NCBI RefSeq assembly: GCF_020889785.1
Contig: NZ_JACMYK010000021.1
Coordinates: 1-64,000, forward strand
Origin: Bradyrhizobium acaciae
GTDB lineage: Bacteria; Pseudomonadota; Alphaproteobacteria; Rhizobiales; Xanthobacteraceae
DNA: 64,000 bases
Reading direction: 5' to 3'
Both the position numbers and the translations under genes were made by a program. The notes beneath the pieces are model-generated. The model worked only from the letters and a program-made list of their open reading frames with translations. It had not been told where the DNA came from and did not search any database. This document shows positions 55,900 to 63,502 of this stretch, in pieces (within the stretch, counting starts at the first letter, position 1; each line of letters opens with the position of its first letter).

Positions 55900-56451
55900 C
55901 CCAGGATATCGCCTGTCAGGAGAAGGAGCAGCAATACTGGGCCAGTTTTGGAACATGCGTAAGTAGCAAAAAACGCCACCGGTTGCTTAAGCCTTCGGCA
56001 CGCTTGAGCTTTCCATGGTTGCACGGGGCCGCCCGAGCGGCGCCGCAGGACAGCGCATCACCCGGCACGGCGGCAAGGAGTGTTGCAAGATTGTAACTGT
56101 CGAGCCAATTCGAAATGGCGATAGGCAGCGGTGACGCAAAGTTGAGCAGGGTCGCCGGAGCGCGCTGCGATGACGTGTTGGCGCGCCAACGGCGAATTTC
56201 GCGCTGCGCCGAAATGTCTCAGATCGCTAGCAATGACGGGCATAATTTGAAAAATCCAAAATCTGTCGGCGCAGATTTTTGGCGGGCCGAGCTTTGCGAA
56301 AACCAGCCAAGCCGGACCGATCTTGCAGAGCATGCTGATCAAACACGCGTCACGAGGTGGAAAAAGTTCAGGCTTCCCGTTCGAGCGGAAGCGGCGTCAC
56401 GTTCCAGCGTCAGCACGAATTCCGTTTGCTTCACTCTGGGGGTCTTTCGCG
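55900..56451. other. Intergenic region between divergent ABC operon and outer-membrane channel gene
   Basis: 552 bases with no supported gene. It is noticeably richer in A+T in its right part (AAAAATCCAAAATCTGTCG around 56250), as expected for promoters of two divergent transport genes. No operator symmetric enough to name. Confidence 0.5.
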
Positions 56452-57546
56452 ATGTTCAATATCCGCCGTATATTATCAGCCGCCGCGCTAGCGCTGGGAC
56501 TGATGCCGGCCGCCAATCTTGCAAGCGCCGCCGATCTTCCGGTCAAGGCGCCCAAGCCGGCGGCCGACCTGCCATTCTTTCTGGTCATCGATGATCGCGT
56601 GACCTATTCCTACATTTTTTCCGGCACCGATCCCGGCGTCTTTTCAGTCCGTCCGGACGGCAGCATCAATGGAAAGACCGCAAAGCAGGTCTACTCGTTC
56701 ACGCATTTCGACATCTGGGCCTATGGCCAGAACTTCTTCACGATCTCGATGTACAAATCGGATCACAACGACCCCGCGTCGCCATGCTCGAATGTCGGTG
56801 TGACCATCACCGGAGCTCCGGCAACCTGCGCCGGCGCCACCGAGATTTACGGCCTGTTCCGTTCCACCTTCGGCTGGAATCAGATCTTCAACACGAAGGC
56901 GTTCAGCATGGGGCCGCTGAACAACATCTCGTTCGAAGTCGGCATGGACGCCAACACGGAGAACAACTTCCTCGCGCCGGCCAAGCGCGACGTCGTCGCC
57001 GGTCTGCAGTTCGAGTTCAACCTTCCCTACAAGGGCTACATCAACGTGTCGCCGTTGATGTACTACGAGTTCGCCAATCACAACGCGTTCGATCAGTGCG
57101 GTCTGTTTGGCCCCGGCGTGCCCGGCGTGACCTGCCTCACCGACGGCAATACCAAGTTCAAGCCGACCTGGGCCGTCGAGGTGAACTACTACATGGATCT
57201 CGGCTTCCTGCCTGAGAACATGCAGTACTTCTCGATCAGTGGCCGCGCCGGCTGGTACGGCAAGAAGGGCACCGAGAACGAGCCGATGGCGTTCAATCCG
57301 GTCACCAACATCAATACGGCGGTGGAGCTGAACTCCGAGCCGATCCGTCTGACCTTCGACGCCAGCAAGGCGTTCTGGGGTCCGAAGTACTCGCACTTCG
57401 TGGACGTCTGGGTCGCCTACCGCTACTGGCAGAACAAGTTCGGCCTCGACCACGCCAAGAGCACCGTCTGTAACGTCGCCCCGGGCGTCAGCAACAATTC
57501 CTGCACGGAGGAATCGCTTTATTCCGGTATCTCGGTGAAGTTCTGA
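56452..57546 (+). CDS. Outer-membrane channel, Tsx (nucleoside channel)-like
   Basis: 364 residues: signal peptide (to SAADLPVKA, about 27) then a beta-barrel with alternating residues and a terminal Phe (SGISVKF), typical of outer-membrane proteins. The segments SFTHFDIWAYGQNFFTISMYKSD and FGWNQIF resemble Tsx-family nucleoside channels. It diverges from the BMP nucleoside ABC operon, so outer and inner membrane uptake are paired. The Tsx assignment is by eye and moderate; the barrel nature is firm. It ends with a strong terminator. Confidence 0.72.
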   Translation: MFNIRRILSAAALALGLMPAANLASAADLPVKAPKPAADLPFFLVIDDRVTYSYIFSGTDPGVFSVRPDGSINGKTAKQVYSFTHFDIWAYGQNFFTISMYKSDHNDPASPCSNVGVTITGAPATCAGATEIYGLFRSTFGWNQIFNTKAFSMGPLNNISFEVGMDANTENNFLAPAKRDVVAGLQFEFNLPYKGYINVSPLMYYEFANHNAFDQCGLFGPGVPGVTCLTDGNTKFKPTWAVEVNYYMDLGFLPENMQYFSISGRAGWYGKKGTENEPMAFNPVTNINTAVELNSEPIRLTFDASKAFWGPKYSHFVDVWVAYRYWQNKFGLDHAKSTVCNVAPGVSNNSCTEESLYSGISVKF

Positions 57547-57577
57547 TCCACCCAGGCCGTTCCAACGGGTGGTCCTG

Positions 57578-57606
57578 ATGGCGCCGCGATGACCCCGCGG
57601 CGCCAT
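57578..57606 (+). terminator. Rho-independent terminator after the Tsx-like gene
   Basis: A perfect 11-bp stem ATGGCGCCGCG / CGCGGCGCCAT with a 7-base loop, followed by TTCTCCTGT, 32 bases after the stop codon. The reverse strand lacks an equivalent T tract, so it is assigned to the plus strand. Confidence 0.75.
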
Positions 57607-57643
57607 TTCTCCTGTCGAGCGACAAGGACGGCGCCGCAAGAAG

Positions 57644-58147
57644 TCAACCTGTTTGCCATACGCCGTGATGCAGGGCCGCGGCCTCCGCCTCGAGCTGCGG
57701 CCCGACGACCTCGGTCGAGCGTTGTCCGCTGCGAAAAACCTCACGGCAGGGCAGATCGAGCGTTGGATTCTCGGCGTGATCGCCGGTGAGCTCGCGCAGA
57801 GCATGCTCGCTGAGGCCGTAGACGACACGGCCGATGCCCGCCCAGTAGATCGCGCCCGCACACATGGCGCATGGCTCGGCGGAGGAGTAAAGCGTCGCCC
57901 CCTTCCGCACGTCGGCGGGAAGCGTCAAACAGGCCTGCGTCGCCAGCAGCCGCTCGGCATGCGCCGTGCCGTCGCGCGAAGGCATGAAGCCGTTTTCGGC
58001 TTCCAGCAGGATGCGACGGTCGCGGCCGACCAGGACGGCACCAAAGGGATGGTTGCCGTGGGCGAGCGCGCGGCGCGCCACGTCGAATGATTGGCGCAGA
58101 AAGTGCGTGTCGACGTCCTCCTGGCTCAGTGCTGAAATGTCGATCAT
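57644..58147 (-). CDS. Nucleoside deaminase, guanine-deaminase-like
   Basis: About 167 residues, cytidine-deaminase superfamily (TadA/GuaD group). Zinc motif GTAHAERLL (His, catalytic Glu) and SSAEPCAMCAGAIYWAGIGRVVYG (two Cys). It matches bacterial guanine deaminases in length and in the YWAGIGRVVYGLSE stretch. Guanine to xanthine would feed the xanthine-dehydrogenase-like enzyme. ATG 58147 is taken; ATG 58162 is in frame. It is convergent with the Tsx-like gene across the terminator. Confidence 0.83.
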   Translation of the reverse strand: MIDISALSQEDVDTHFLRQSFDVARRALAHGNHPFGAVLVGRDRRILLEAENGFMPSRDGTAHAERLLATQACLTLPADVRKGATLYSSAEPCAMCAGAIYWAGIGRVVYGLSEHALRELTGDHAENPTLDLPCREVFRSGQRSTEVVGPQLEAEAAALHHGVWQTG

Positions 58148-58162
58148 AGAGGATGCCACCAT

Positions 58163-58714
58163 TTCAAGGGACTGCGCTTGCGGGATTTCGGCCTACGCCT
58201 GCCGATCCGATCGTGCCCTGCTGCCAAGCGTCCGAGAGTTGATGACGCTCGTCAAGCAGTATTCGTGGCACGGATCGCGCCCGTGAAGCGGTTGAGACTC
58301 TGTCCGCGTGCCCGACAGGTGCTGCCGAAGCGGGAGTTCGCTCGAGCTGTGAGAATGACCGTTCGCATCGATCGCGCAGTCACATGAGCAGGGCCAAAAT
58401 GAAACAGCCGATTGGTTCTTGTTGTTCGGATCCGCTATCGAAACGCAGGAGCCGCAGGCGAAACCCATTTCCGGCTGTAGCTCAAGCGGTGGGCATTGAT
58501 CTGGGCGCATCGAAAATACGCTAATTTACAACCGGGATTGACTGACACTCTCTCCGCCGCCCGACGCCTTCAGGCCAACAAGGTCGAGATGTCGATCCTC
58601 TTGCGATGAACGCGGGGGGCGCGGGCGCGTGTTGGCCTTGCCCACACGGTAGCTGCGCACGCGATCGCCCCGTGGATGTCGGGGTGCCGCCTATCAGCGT
58701 CTCGCGGCAAAACA
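58163..58714. other. Intergenic region, nothing supported
   Basis: 552 bases between the deaminase and the alkaline-phosphatase-like gene. Short open frames on the minus strand (for example 58193-58510) show no ribosome-binding site or family resemblance. Confidence 0.5.
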
Positions 58715-58743
58715 ATATCGGCGCCCCTTTGGGGCGCCGATAT
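58715..58743 (-). terminator. Terminator of the alkaline-phosphatase-superfamily gene
   Basis: A 13-bp stem ATATCGGCGCCCC / GGGGCGCCGATAT with a TTT loop. On the minus strand it is followed by TGTTTTGCC, and it lies 87 bases beyond the 58830 stop. Confidence 0.65.
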
Positions 58744-58829
58744 GCAGGCCTAACTCCTCGGCTTGCCCGGCTACTGCCGTGCAAGCCGCTCGCTGTCTTG
58801 CGCCGCTGGAGCCACTGCTCCCTGCGGCC

Positions 58830-60488
58830 TCATTTTTCCTTCAGGGGCTCGACACCCTCGTCGCGAACCGCCTGGAGACTGTGCGGGTTGAGGTCAAGCG
58901 CACGGAGGATGGTCGGCGCGATCTGGGTGGTGAAGCTCACGTCCTCGACGACCTTCGGATGCTTGATGCGGGGCGAAGAGAGCAGCAGCAGCACGTTCCG
59001 ATCGTCGTTGGAGAAGCCGCCATGCTCGGCGAGCTTGCTGCCGCCGGTGCAGATCACGCCATGGTCGGTGAGCGCGATGAAGTCCGGCACCCGGCTGTTG
59101 TGGAACGGATCTTCGTAGAGCTTGGTCAGTTCGTCGCGGTCGAGCAGCTTCTGGATATGCAGGTCGGCGGCGTGGGCCAGGATGTAGGCCTTGGCGTCGG
59201 CATAATAGGGATTGCCGGTCGCCGGGTTGGTCGCCTGCTGCAGCTCCGGCGACAGCCAGACCAGCGCCGCGTCGTCGCAGATCTCGAAGCCGTTGGTGCC
59301 GAAACCGGGCGTGTTGCTGTACAGCGCATCGGAGATCGCCACGCGGTCCTTGGCGTCGATCGGCGACTGACCGTGCTTGGCGCTGACGATGATCAGCGTC
59401 GAATCGTAGAGGTTCTGCGCCTTGAGTTCGTTGACGAACTTGCCGAGCGCGTCGTCCACGAACTGGAATTGCAGCGTGAGCGCGTTGCCGGGCGTCGCCT
59501 TGCCGTCGGCATAGCCGCCGACCAGCGACTTGTCGGTATCCGCATGACCGGCCTTGGCGAGCTTCTGGCCGACGCTGACCGCCTGGAAGTTCATGCCGAA
59601 GATCGCGGGCACCGGCTGACGCTGCGTGCGCATGCCATCATAGCCGTCGATCCAGTTCAGCACCGCCTTCACCTTCAGCGAGTCGTAGGAGCGGACGCCG
59701 GTGAAGCTCTTGGTGTAATCGTCGCCGGGCTGGGCGCCGGGGTCGATCGTGTCCTGCGAATTGATCTCCGGCGTGAAGAGCTCGTCGAGGCCCTTGCCCG
59801 ACGGGCCCGCCAGGTCCTCATAGGCAGGATGCTTGTCGGACCAGGCCGTCCGCATTCCGGCCTCCTTGATGACCTCGAAGATCGTATTGGTGCGCACGTA
59901 GTCGTGCGGATAGACCGGCACGCACTTCCCGTTCACCAGCTTGCGCTGCATGTGGTCCGGATCGAGCTGCGTGTAGACCTGACCGAGCGTGCCGCCGGCA
60001 GTGTAATCGGCGACCAGTCCGCTGGAGTAATCGTAGGTCTTGTCGAGCGCTTCGAAGTTGGTGATCTCGGTTCCTGCCGGGCTCACGCAGCCGGGATCGG
60101 GAAGATTCTGGCTGGTATAGAAGGCCTTGGCGGGATACTCGGTGCGATCATAGCTGTCGTCATAGAACAGGCCGCCGCCCTTGGGCGTGGCGCCCGTGAC
60201 CTGCGCGAGCATGCCGGGAAAGCTGTCGGACGGCGCGGTGGTGTAGGCGTTCGGATAGACGACGCCCTTGCCGGTGAGCTGGGCGAAGTTGCCGCCGGGG
60301 CGGCTTTCGACCCAACGCTTCAAATCAACGGCGTGCATGCCGTCGACGCTGATCAGCAGGACATGCTTGTAGCCATGCCGCTGCGAATGATCGTTGTCAT
60401 CATCCGCGTGCGCGACGGCGACGCCGCAAGCGAGCATGGCCGCCGCGATCGCGGCAGTCGACATGCAAGAGTTACGAAAACCACTCAT
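58830..60488 (-). CDS. Secreted alkaline-phosphatase-superfamily protein (type I phosphodiesterase / nucleotide pyrophosphatase fold)
   Basis: 552 residues with a signal peptide (to about residue 28). The N-terminal metal/nucleophile region is VLLISVDGMHAVDL (44-57), with APSDSFPGMLAQVTGATP supplying the Ser/Thr nucleophile region near 85-102. Later motifs include IIVSAKHGQSP and the C-terminal TDHGVICTGG and EHGGFSNDDRN (metal-binding Asp/His). It would hydrolyse phosphodiesters or phosphate monoesters in the periplasm; periplasmic release of nucleosides from nucleotides would fit the neighbouring uptake genes but is inference. A terminator follows. Confidence 0.88.
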   Translation of the reverse strand: MSGFRNSCMSTAAIAAAMLACGVAVAHADDDNDHSQRHGYKHVLLISVDGMHAVDLKRWVESRPGGNFAQLTGKGVVYPNAYTTAPSDSFPGMLAQVTGATPKGGGLFYDDSYDRTEYPAKAFYTSQNLPDPGCVSPAGTEITNFEALDKTYDYSSGLVADYTAGGTLGQVYTQLDPDHMQRKLVNGKCVPVYPHDYVRTNTIFEVIKEAGMRTAWSDKHPAYEDLAGPSGKGLDELFTPEINSQDTIDPGAQPGDDYTKSFTGVRSYDSLKVKAVLNWIDGYDGMRTQRQPVPAIFGMNFQAVSVGQKLAKAGHADTDKSLVGGYADGKATPGNALTLQFQFVDDALGKFVNELKAQNLYDSTLIIVSAKHGQSPIDAKDRVAISDALYSNTPGFGTNGFEICDDAALVWLSPELQQATNPATGNPYYADAKAYILAHAADLHIQKLLDRDELTKLYEDPFHNSRVPDFIALTDHGVICTGGSKLAEHGGFSNDDRNVLLLLSSPRIKHPKVVEDVSFTTQIAPTILRALDLNPHSLQAVRDEGVEPLKEK

Positions 60489-60771
60489 GAGTTCGCCCCT
60501 GTCTATTTTCGGTAAGTTGGAATCGCCAGCGCCGGTCGCGACAACTTGTCGCGGTCAATTGACGGTGGGATGACGTTTTCTTGCGAGTTCGATGACCCGC
60601 GGTCGGGGCTGACCGGCATCCGATGATCGCTGGAGACACGCTGACCCGGTAACGCGGCGCGACGGCAGGGTTTTGCCGTTCGGCCGCCAAGTTTGCAGCC
60701 GCCTGCTACTTTGCATGGGGTTGTTTTCGATATTTTTGTTGAGAGCGGCGGCGACCCCGGGCGGACGCGGG

Positions 60772-61119
60772 TCACTCGGATCGAGCGGCTTCTTGCAAAT
60801 GCCGCTTGATCGCGGCGTCGAGCTCGTTGGGATGATCGATCTGGGGCAAGTGCCCGGCGTCGGGAATGATCGCCAGCCGGCAATCGAGCATCGCCGCGAG
60901 CTTCGTCATCGGCTGCACCAGCAGGTCGGATGCACCCACGATCATCGTCAGGGGCACTCGCAGCCGCTTCACGCCGTCGAGATAGGCGAGGGACTGGATG
61001 GCGCGGGCGCAGCCGATGAAGCCTTCGGGAGCGGTCTCGTTGATGCAATCGAGCAGTGCGGCGGCGATCTCCGGATGCGCCTCGAGAAAGGCGCGTCCGA
61101 ACCCTCGCTCGGCGGTCGG
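60772..61119 (-). pseudogene. Alpha/beta hydrolase, 5'-truncated remnant
   Basis: The minus frame ending at 60772 encodes the C-terminal half of an alpha/beta hydrolase: AERGFGRAFLEAHPEIAAALLDC...IQSLAYLDGV, the strand VPLTMIVGASDLLVQP (acidic residue) and PDAGHLPQIDHPNEL with the catalytic His. The N-terminal half with the nucleophile elbow is missing: upstream the frame turns to unrelated sequence and stops at 61180. It is therefore a remnant. Its 5' end is close to the minC promoter, suggesting a deletion that placed min beside it. The 60489-60771 stretch holds no gene I can support. Confidence 0.65.
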
Positions 61120-61168
61120 CGACCGCCCCGAGGAGACCGTCGCAAATCCGTGAAAACACCTCCTTCTG

Positions 61169-61184
61169 TTAACCTTTGATTAAC
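61169..61184. promoter_or_regulatory. CtrA-type box upstream of minC
   Basis: TTAA-CCTTTGA-TTAAC, an exact TTAA-N7-TTAAC match to the CtrA consensus of Alphaproteobacteria. A third TTAACC half-site is at 61200-61205. The box ends 50 bases before the minC ATG. CtrA control of min genes is known in Sinorhizobium meliloti. Binding here is inferred. Confidence 0.7.
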
Positions 61185-61233
61185 CATGCGGTCCGATTGT
61201 TAACCATTCGACAAGACAACCGAGTCAGGGGCG

Positions 61234-61950
61234 ATGGACGCAACTCAACAGGTCGCACGTCAGCAGGTCCGCATGCGCGGCCGCTCCTATGTTGCGTTCG
61301 TTTTCTCGCCGGTCGTGCCGGTCGTATCCTGGCTCGCCGAGATCGACGCGACGCTGGGGAAGTCGCCGGGCTTCTTCACCGGCAAGCCTGTGGTGCTCGA
61401 CCTCGCAGCGGTCGATCTCAGCCAGGCCGCGATCGCGCATCTGGTCGGCAGCCTCGCTGAACGCAACATCCGTATCCTCGGCATCGAGGGGGTCGACGAA
61501 TCCAGGCTCGGCGCCAACATGCCGCCGCTTCTGACCGGCGGCCGCGCCTGCGCGATCACCCATGTCGAGCCGCAGAAGCCGCAGCCGCAGGAAAAAAACA
61601 AAGACAAGGACAAGACCAAGCTGCCGTCGCTGCTGCTGGAGAGCCCGGTTCGCTCCGGCCAGTCGATCGTGTTCGCCGAGGGCGACGTCACCGTGCTCGG
61701 CTCGGTCGGCTCCGGCGCCGAGATCGTTGCCGGCGGGTCGATCCATGTCTACGGCACGCTGCGCGGACGCGCGATGGCCGGCATCAACGGCAATTCCGCG
61801 GCCCGGATCTTCTGCCAGAGGATCGAGGCCGAGCTGCTCGCCATCGACGGCTACTACCAGACCGCAGACGACATCGGCGACAGCCTGCGCAACCGGCCCG
61901 CCCAGGCGTGGCTCGAGGGCGAAATGCTGCGCATCACACCATTGAACTGA
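61234..61950 (+). CDS. minC: Septum site-determining protein MinC
   Basis: 238 residues. The N-terminal MinC domain (about 12-105) and C-terminal beta-helix domain (about 130-238, with VRSGQSIVFAEGDVTVLGSVGSGAEIVAGGSIHVYGTLRGRAMAG in parts) are joined by a charged linker EKNKDKDKTK. MinC inhibits FtsZ polymerisation away from midcell. It is the first gene of minCDE, 26 bases before minD, with the CtrA-type box upstream. Confidence 0.96.
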   Translation: MDATQQVARQQVRMRGRSYVAFVFSPVVPVVSWLAEIDATLGKSPGFFTGKPVVLDLAAVDLSQAAIAHLVGSLAERNIRILGIEGVDESRLGANMPPLLTGGRACAITHVEPQKPQPQEKNKDKDKTKLPSLLLESPVRSGQSIVFAEGDVTVLGSVGSGAEIVAGGSIHVYGTLRGRAMAGINGNSAARIFCQRIEAELLAIDGYYQTADDIGDSLRNRPAQAWLEGEMLRITPLN

Positions 61951-61975
61951 CCGACTGACTACAAGGAGAGAGAGA

Positions 61976-62791
61976 ATGGCCAAGGTTTTGGTCGTGACGT
62001 CTGGGAAGGGCGGGGTCGGCAAGACGACCTCAACTGCCGCGCTTGGCGCGGCACTCGCGCAAATGGGCCAGAGCGTCGTCGTCATCGATTTCGACGTCGG
62101 CCTGCGCAACCTCGACCTCGTGATGGGCGCGGAGCGGCGGGTGGTGTTCGACCTCATCAATGTGGTGCAGGGCGTCGCCAAGCTGCCGCAGGCCCTGATC
62201 CGCGACAAGCGGCTGGAAAACCTCTGGCTGCTGCCGGCGTCGCAGACCCGCGACAAGGATGCGCTGACCGAAGAGGGCGTCAAGCGCGTGATCGACGACC
62301 TCAAGACCAAGTTCGACTGGATCCTGTGCGACAGCCCGGCCGGCATCGAACGTGGCGCCACGCTCGCGATGCGCTACGCCGACGAGGCCATCATCGTTAC
62401 CAATCCGGAAGTGTCGTCGGTGCGCGACTCCGACCGCATCATCGGCATGCTGGACTCCAAGACCGCCCGCGCCGAGCGCGGCGAGCGGGTCGAGAAGCAT
62501 CTGTTGGTCACCCGATATGATGCCGGCCGCGCCGCACGCGGCGAGATGCTGTCGATCGACGACATCCTGGAAATCCTTGCCACGCCGCTGCTCGGCATCG
62601 TCCCGGAAAGCCAGGACGTGCTGCGCGCCTCCAATGTCGGCTGCCCGGTCACGCTGAACGCTGCAAGCAGCGCGCCGGCGCGGGCGTATACCGACGCGGT
62701 GCGGCGCCTGATGGGCGAAGCGGTCGAGATGACCGTGCCGGTCGAACGCAAGGGGTTGATGGATCGGCTGCTGCGACGGAGGGCGGCATGA
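61976..62791 (+). CDS. minD: Septum site-determining ATPase MinD
   Basis: 271 residues. The deviant Walker A motif is GKGGVGKTTS (10-19), with switch region VVIDFDVGLRNLDLVMG. The C-terminal amphipathic helix LMDRLLRRRAA binds the membrane. MinD recruits MinC and is stimulated by MinE. AAGGAGAGAGA precedes ATG 61976, and the stop overlaps the minE start (ATGA). Confidence 0.98.
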   Translation: MAKVLVVTSGKGGVGKTTSTAALGAALAQMGQSVVVIDFDVGLRNLDLVMGAERRVVFDLINVVQGVAKLPQALIRDKRLENLWLLPASQTRDKDALTEEGVKRVIDDLKTKFDWILCDSPAGIERGATLAMRYADEAIIVTNPEVSSVRDSDRIIGMLDSKTARAERGERVEKHLLVTRYDAGRAARGEMLSIDDILEILATPLLGIVPESQDVLRASNVGCPVTLNAASSAPARAYTDAVRRLMGEAVEMTVPVERKGLMDRLLRRRAA

Positions 62792-63069
62792 TGAACGTAA
62801 TGCGGCTGTTCGGCGGCCGCGCCGCATCGGCGCCCGTCGCGCGGGAGCGGTTGCAGATCCTGCTTTCGCATGAGCGCGGCAGGACCGGCGCGCCCGACCT
62901 GCTGGAGATGCTCCGCTCGGAAATCCTGAGCGTGGTCTCCAAGCATATCGACGTCGATCCTGACAAGGTCGTGGTTCGGATGGACCGGGGCAAGTTCGTC
63001 TCGATGCTCGAGGTCGACATCGAAGTTCCCAATGGCGTGCAGCGATCAAAGATGGTGGCGGCCACATGA
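62788..63069 (+). CDS. minE: Cell division topological specificity factor MinE
   Basis: 93 residues. The N-terminal membrane/anti-MinCD part includes VARERLQILLSHERG and the C-terminal dimer domain LLEMLRSEILSVVSKHIDVD...LEVDIEVPNG. It stimulates MinD ATPase to drive the oscillation that sets the division site. Start ATG 62788 overlaps the minD stop by four bases; ATG 62791 is adjacent. It overlaps the next gene by four bases. Confidence 0.97.
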   Translation: MMNVMRLFGGRAASAPVARERLQILLSHERGRTGAPDLLEMLRSEILSVVSKHIDVDPDKVVVRMDRGKFVSMLEVDIEVPNGVQRSKMVAAT

Positions 63070-63362
63070 CGGCAGACAGCGACAGTCACATCGCCTGGCA
63101 GCGCGCGCAGCTCAAGAAGCTGCGCGCGGCGTTGAAGGCGGTCGAGGTCGATCAGCTCGGCAAGGCCAATTGCGGCCGCGCGACGCAGATGACGATCGAC
63201 GAATTGCAGCGCAAGATCGGCGAGTCAGGCCGCTGCATCGCCGAATACGAGCGCCGCACCCGTCGCCCGCTGGCGACCGATCTCGGCAGCCTCGCCAGCG
63301 TCAGCTGGACGCATTGGAACGCCAACATGCCGACGGCCAAGGCACCGCGCCATCGCGCGTGA
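63066..63362 (+). CDS. Conserved small protein coupled to minE, unknown function
   Basis: 98 residues, soluble, mostly helical (AWQRAQLKKLRAALKAVEV and DELQRKIGESGRCIAEYERR suggest short coiled coils). It starts in the minE stop (ATGA at 63066-63069), which implies co-translation with minCDE. I do not recognise a family. The ATGA coupling and use of typical codons support a real gene; a role with Min proteins is inference. Confidence 0.7.
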   Translation: MTADSDSHIAWQRAQLKKLRAALKAVEVDQLGKANCGRATQMTIDELQRKIGESGRCIAEYERRTRRPLATDLGSLASVSWTHWNANMPTAKAPRHRA

Positions 63363-63381
63363 GCGGACCATCTCGTTCGTC

Positions 63382-63485
63382 GTCATTGCGAGGAGCTTGC
63401 GAAGCAATTTTGCGCTGAAGCGACGAAGCAATCCATGCTTCAACGTGTGCGGCACGATGGATTGCTTCGCTTCGCTCGCAATGAC
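63382..63485. repeat. Dispersed repeat GTCATTGCGAGGAGCTTGCGAAGCAATT type
   Basis: An inverted repeat starting GTCATTGCGAGGAGC and ending TTCGCTCGCAATGAC, with AAGCAATCCATG / ATGGATTGCTTC inside. Same family as 9677-9752. It lies between the convergent min operon and the sirtuin gene. Confidence 0.75.
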
Positions 63486-63502
63486 GTGGAGAGGTCGGCG
63501 GT

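Noticed and set aside
58193..58510. Possible small gene in the 58.2-58.7 kb gap
   Set aside because: No ribosome-binding site, mixed composition, no family resemblance.
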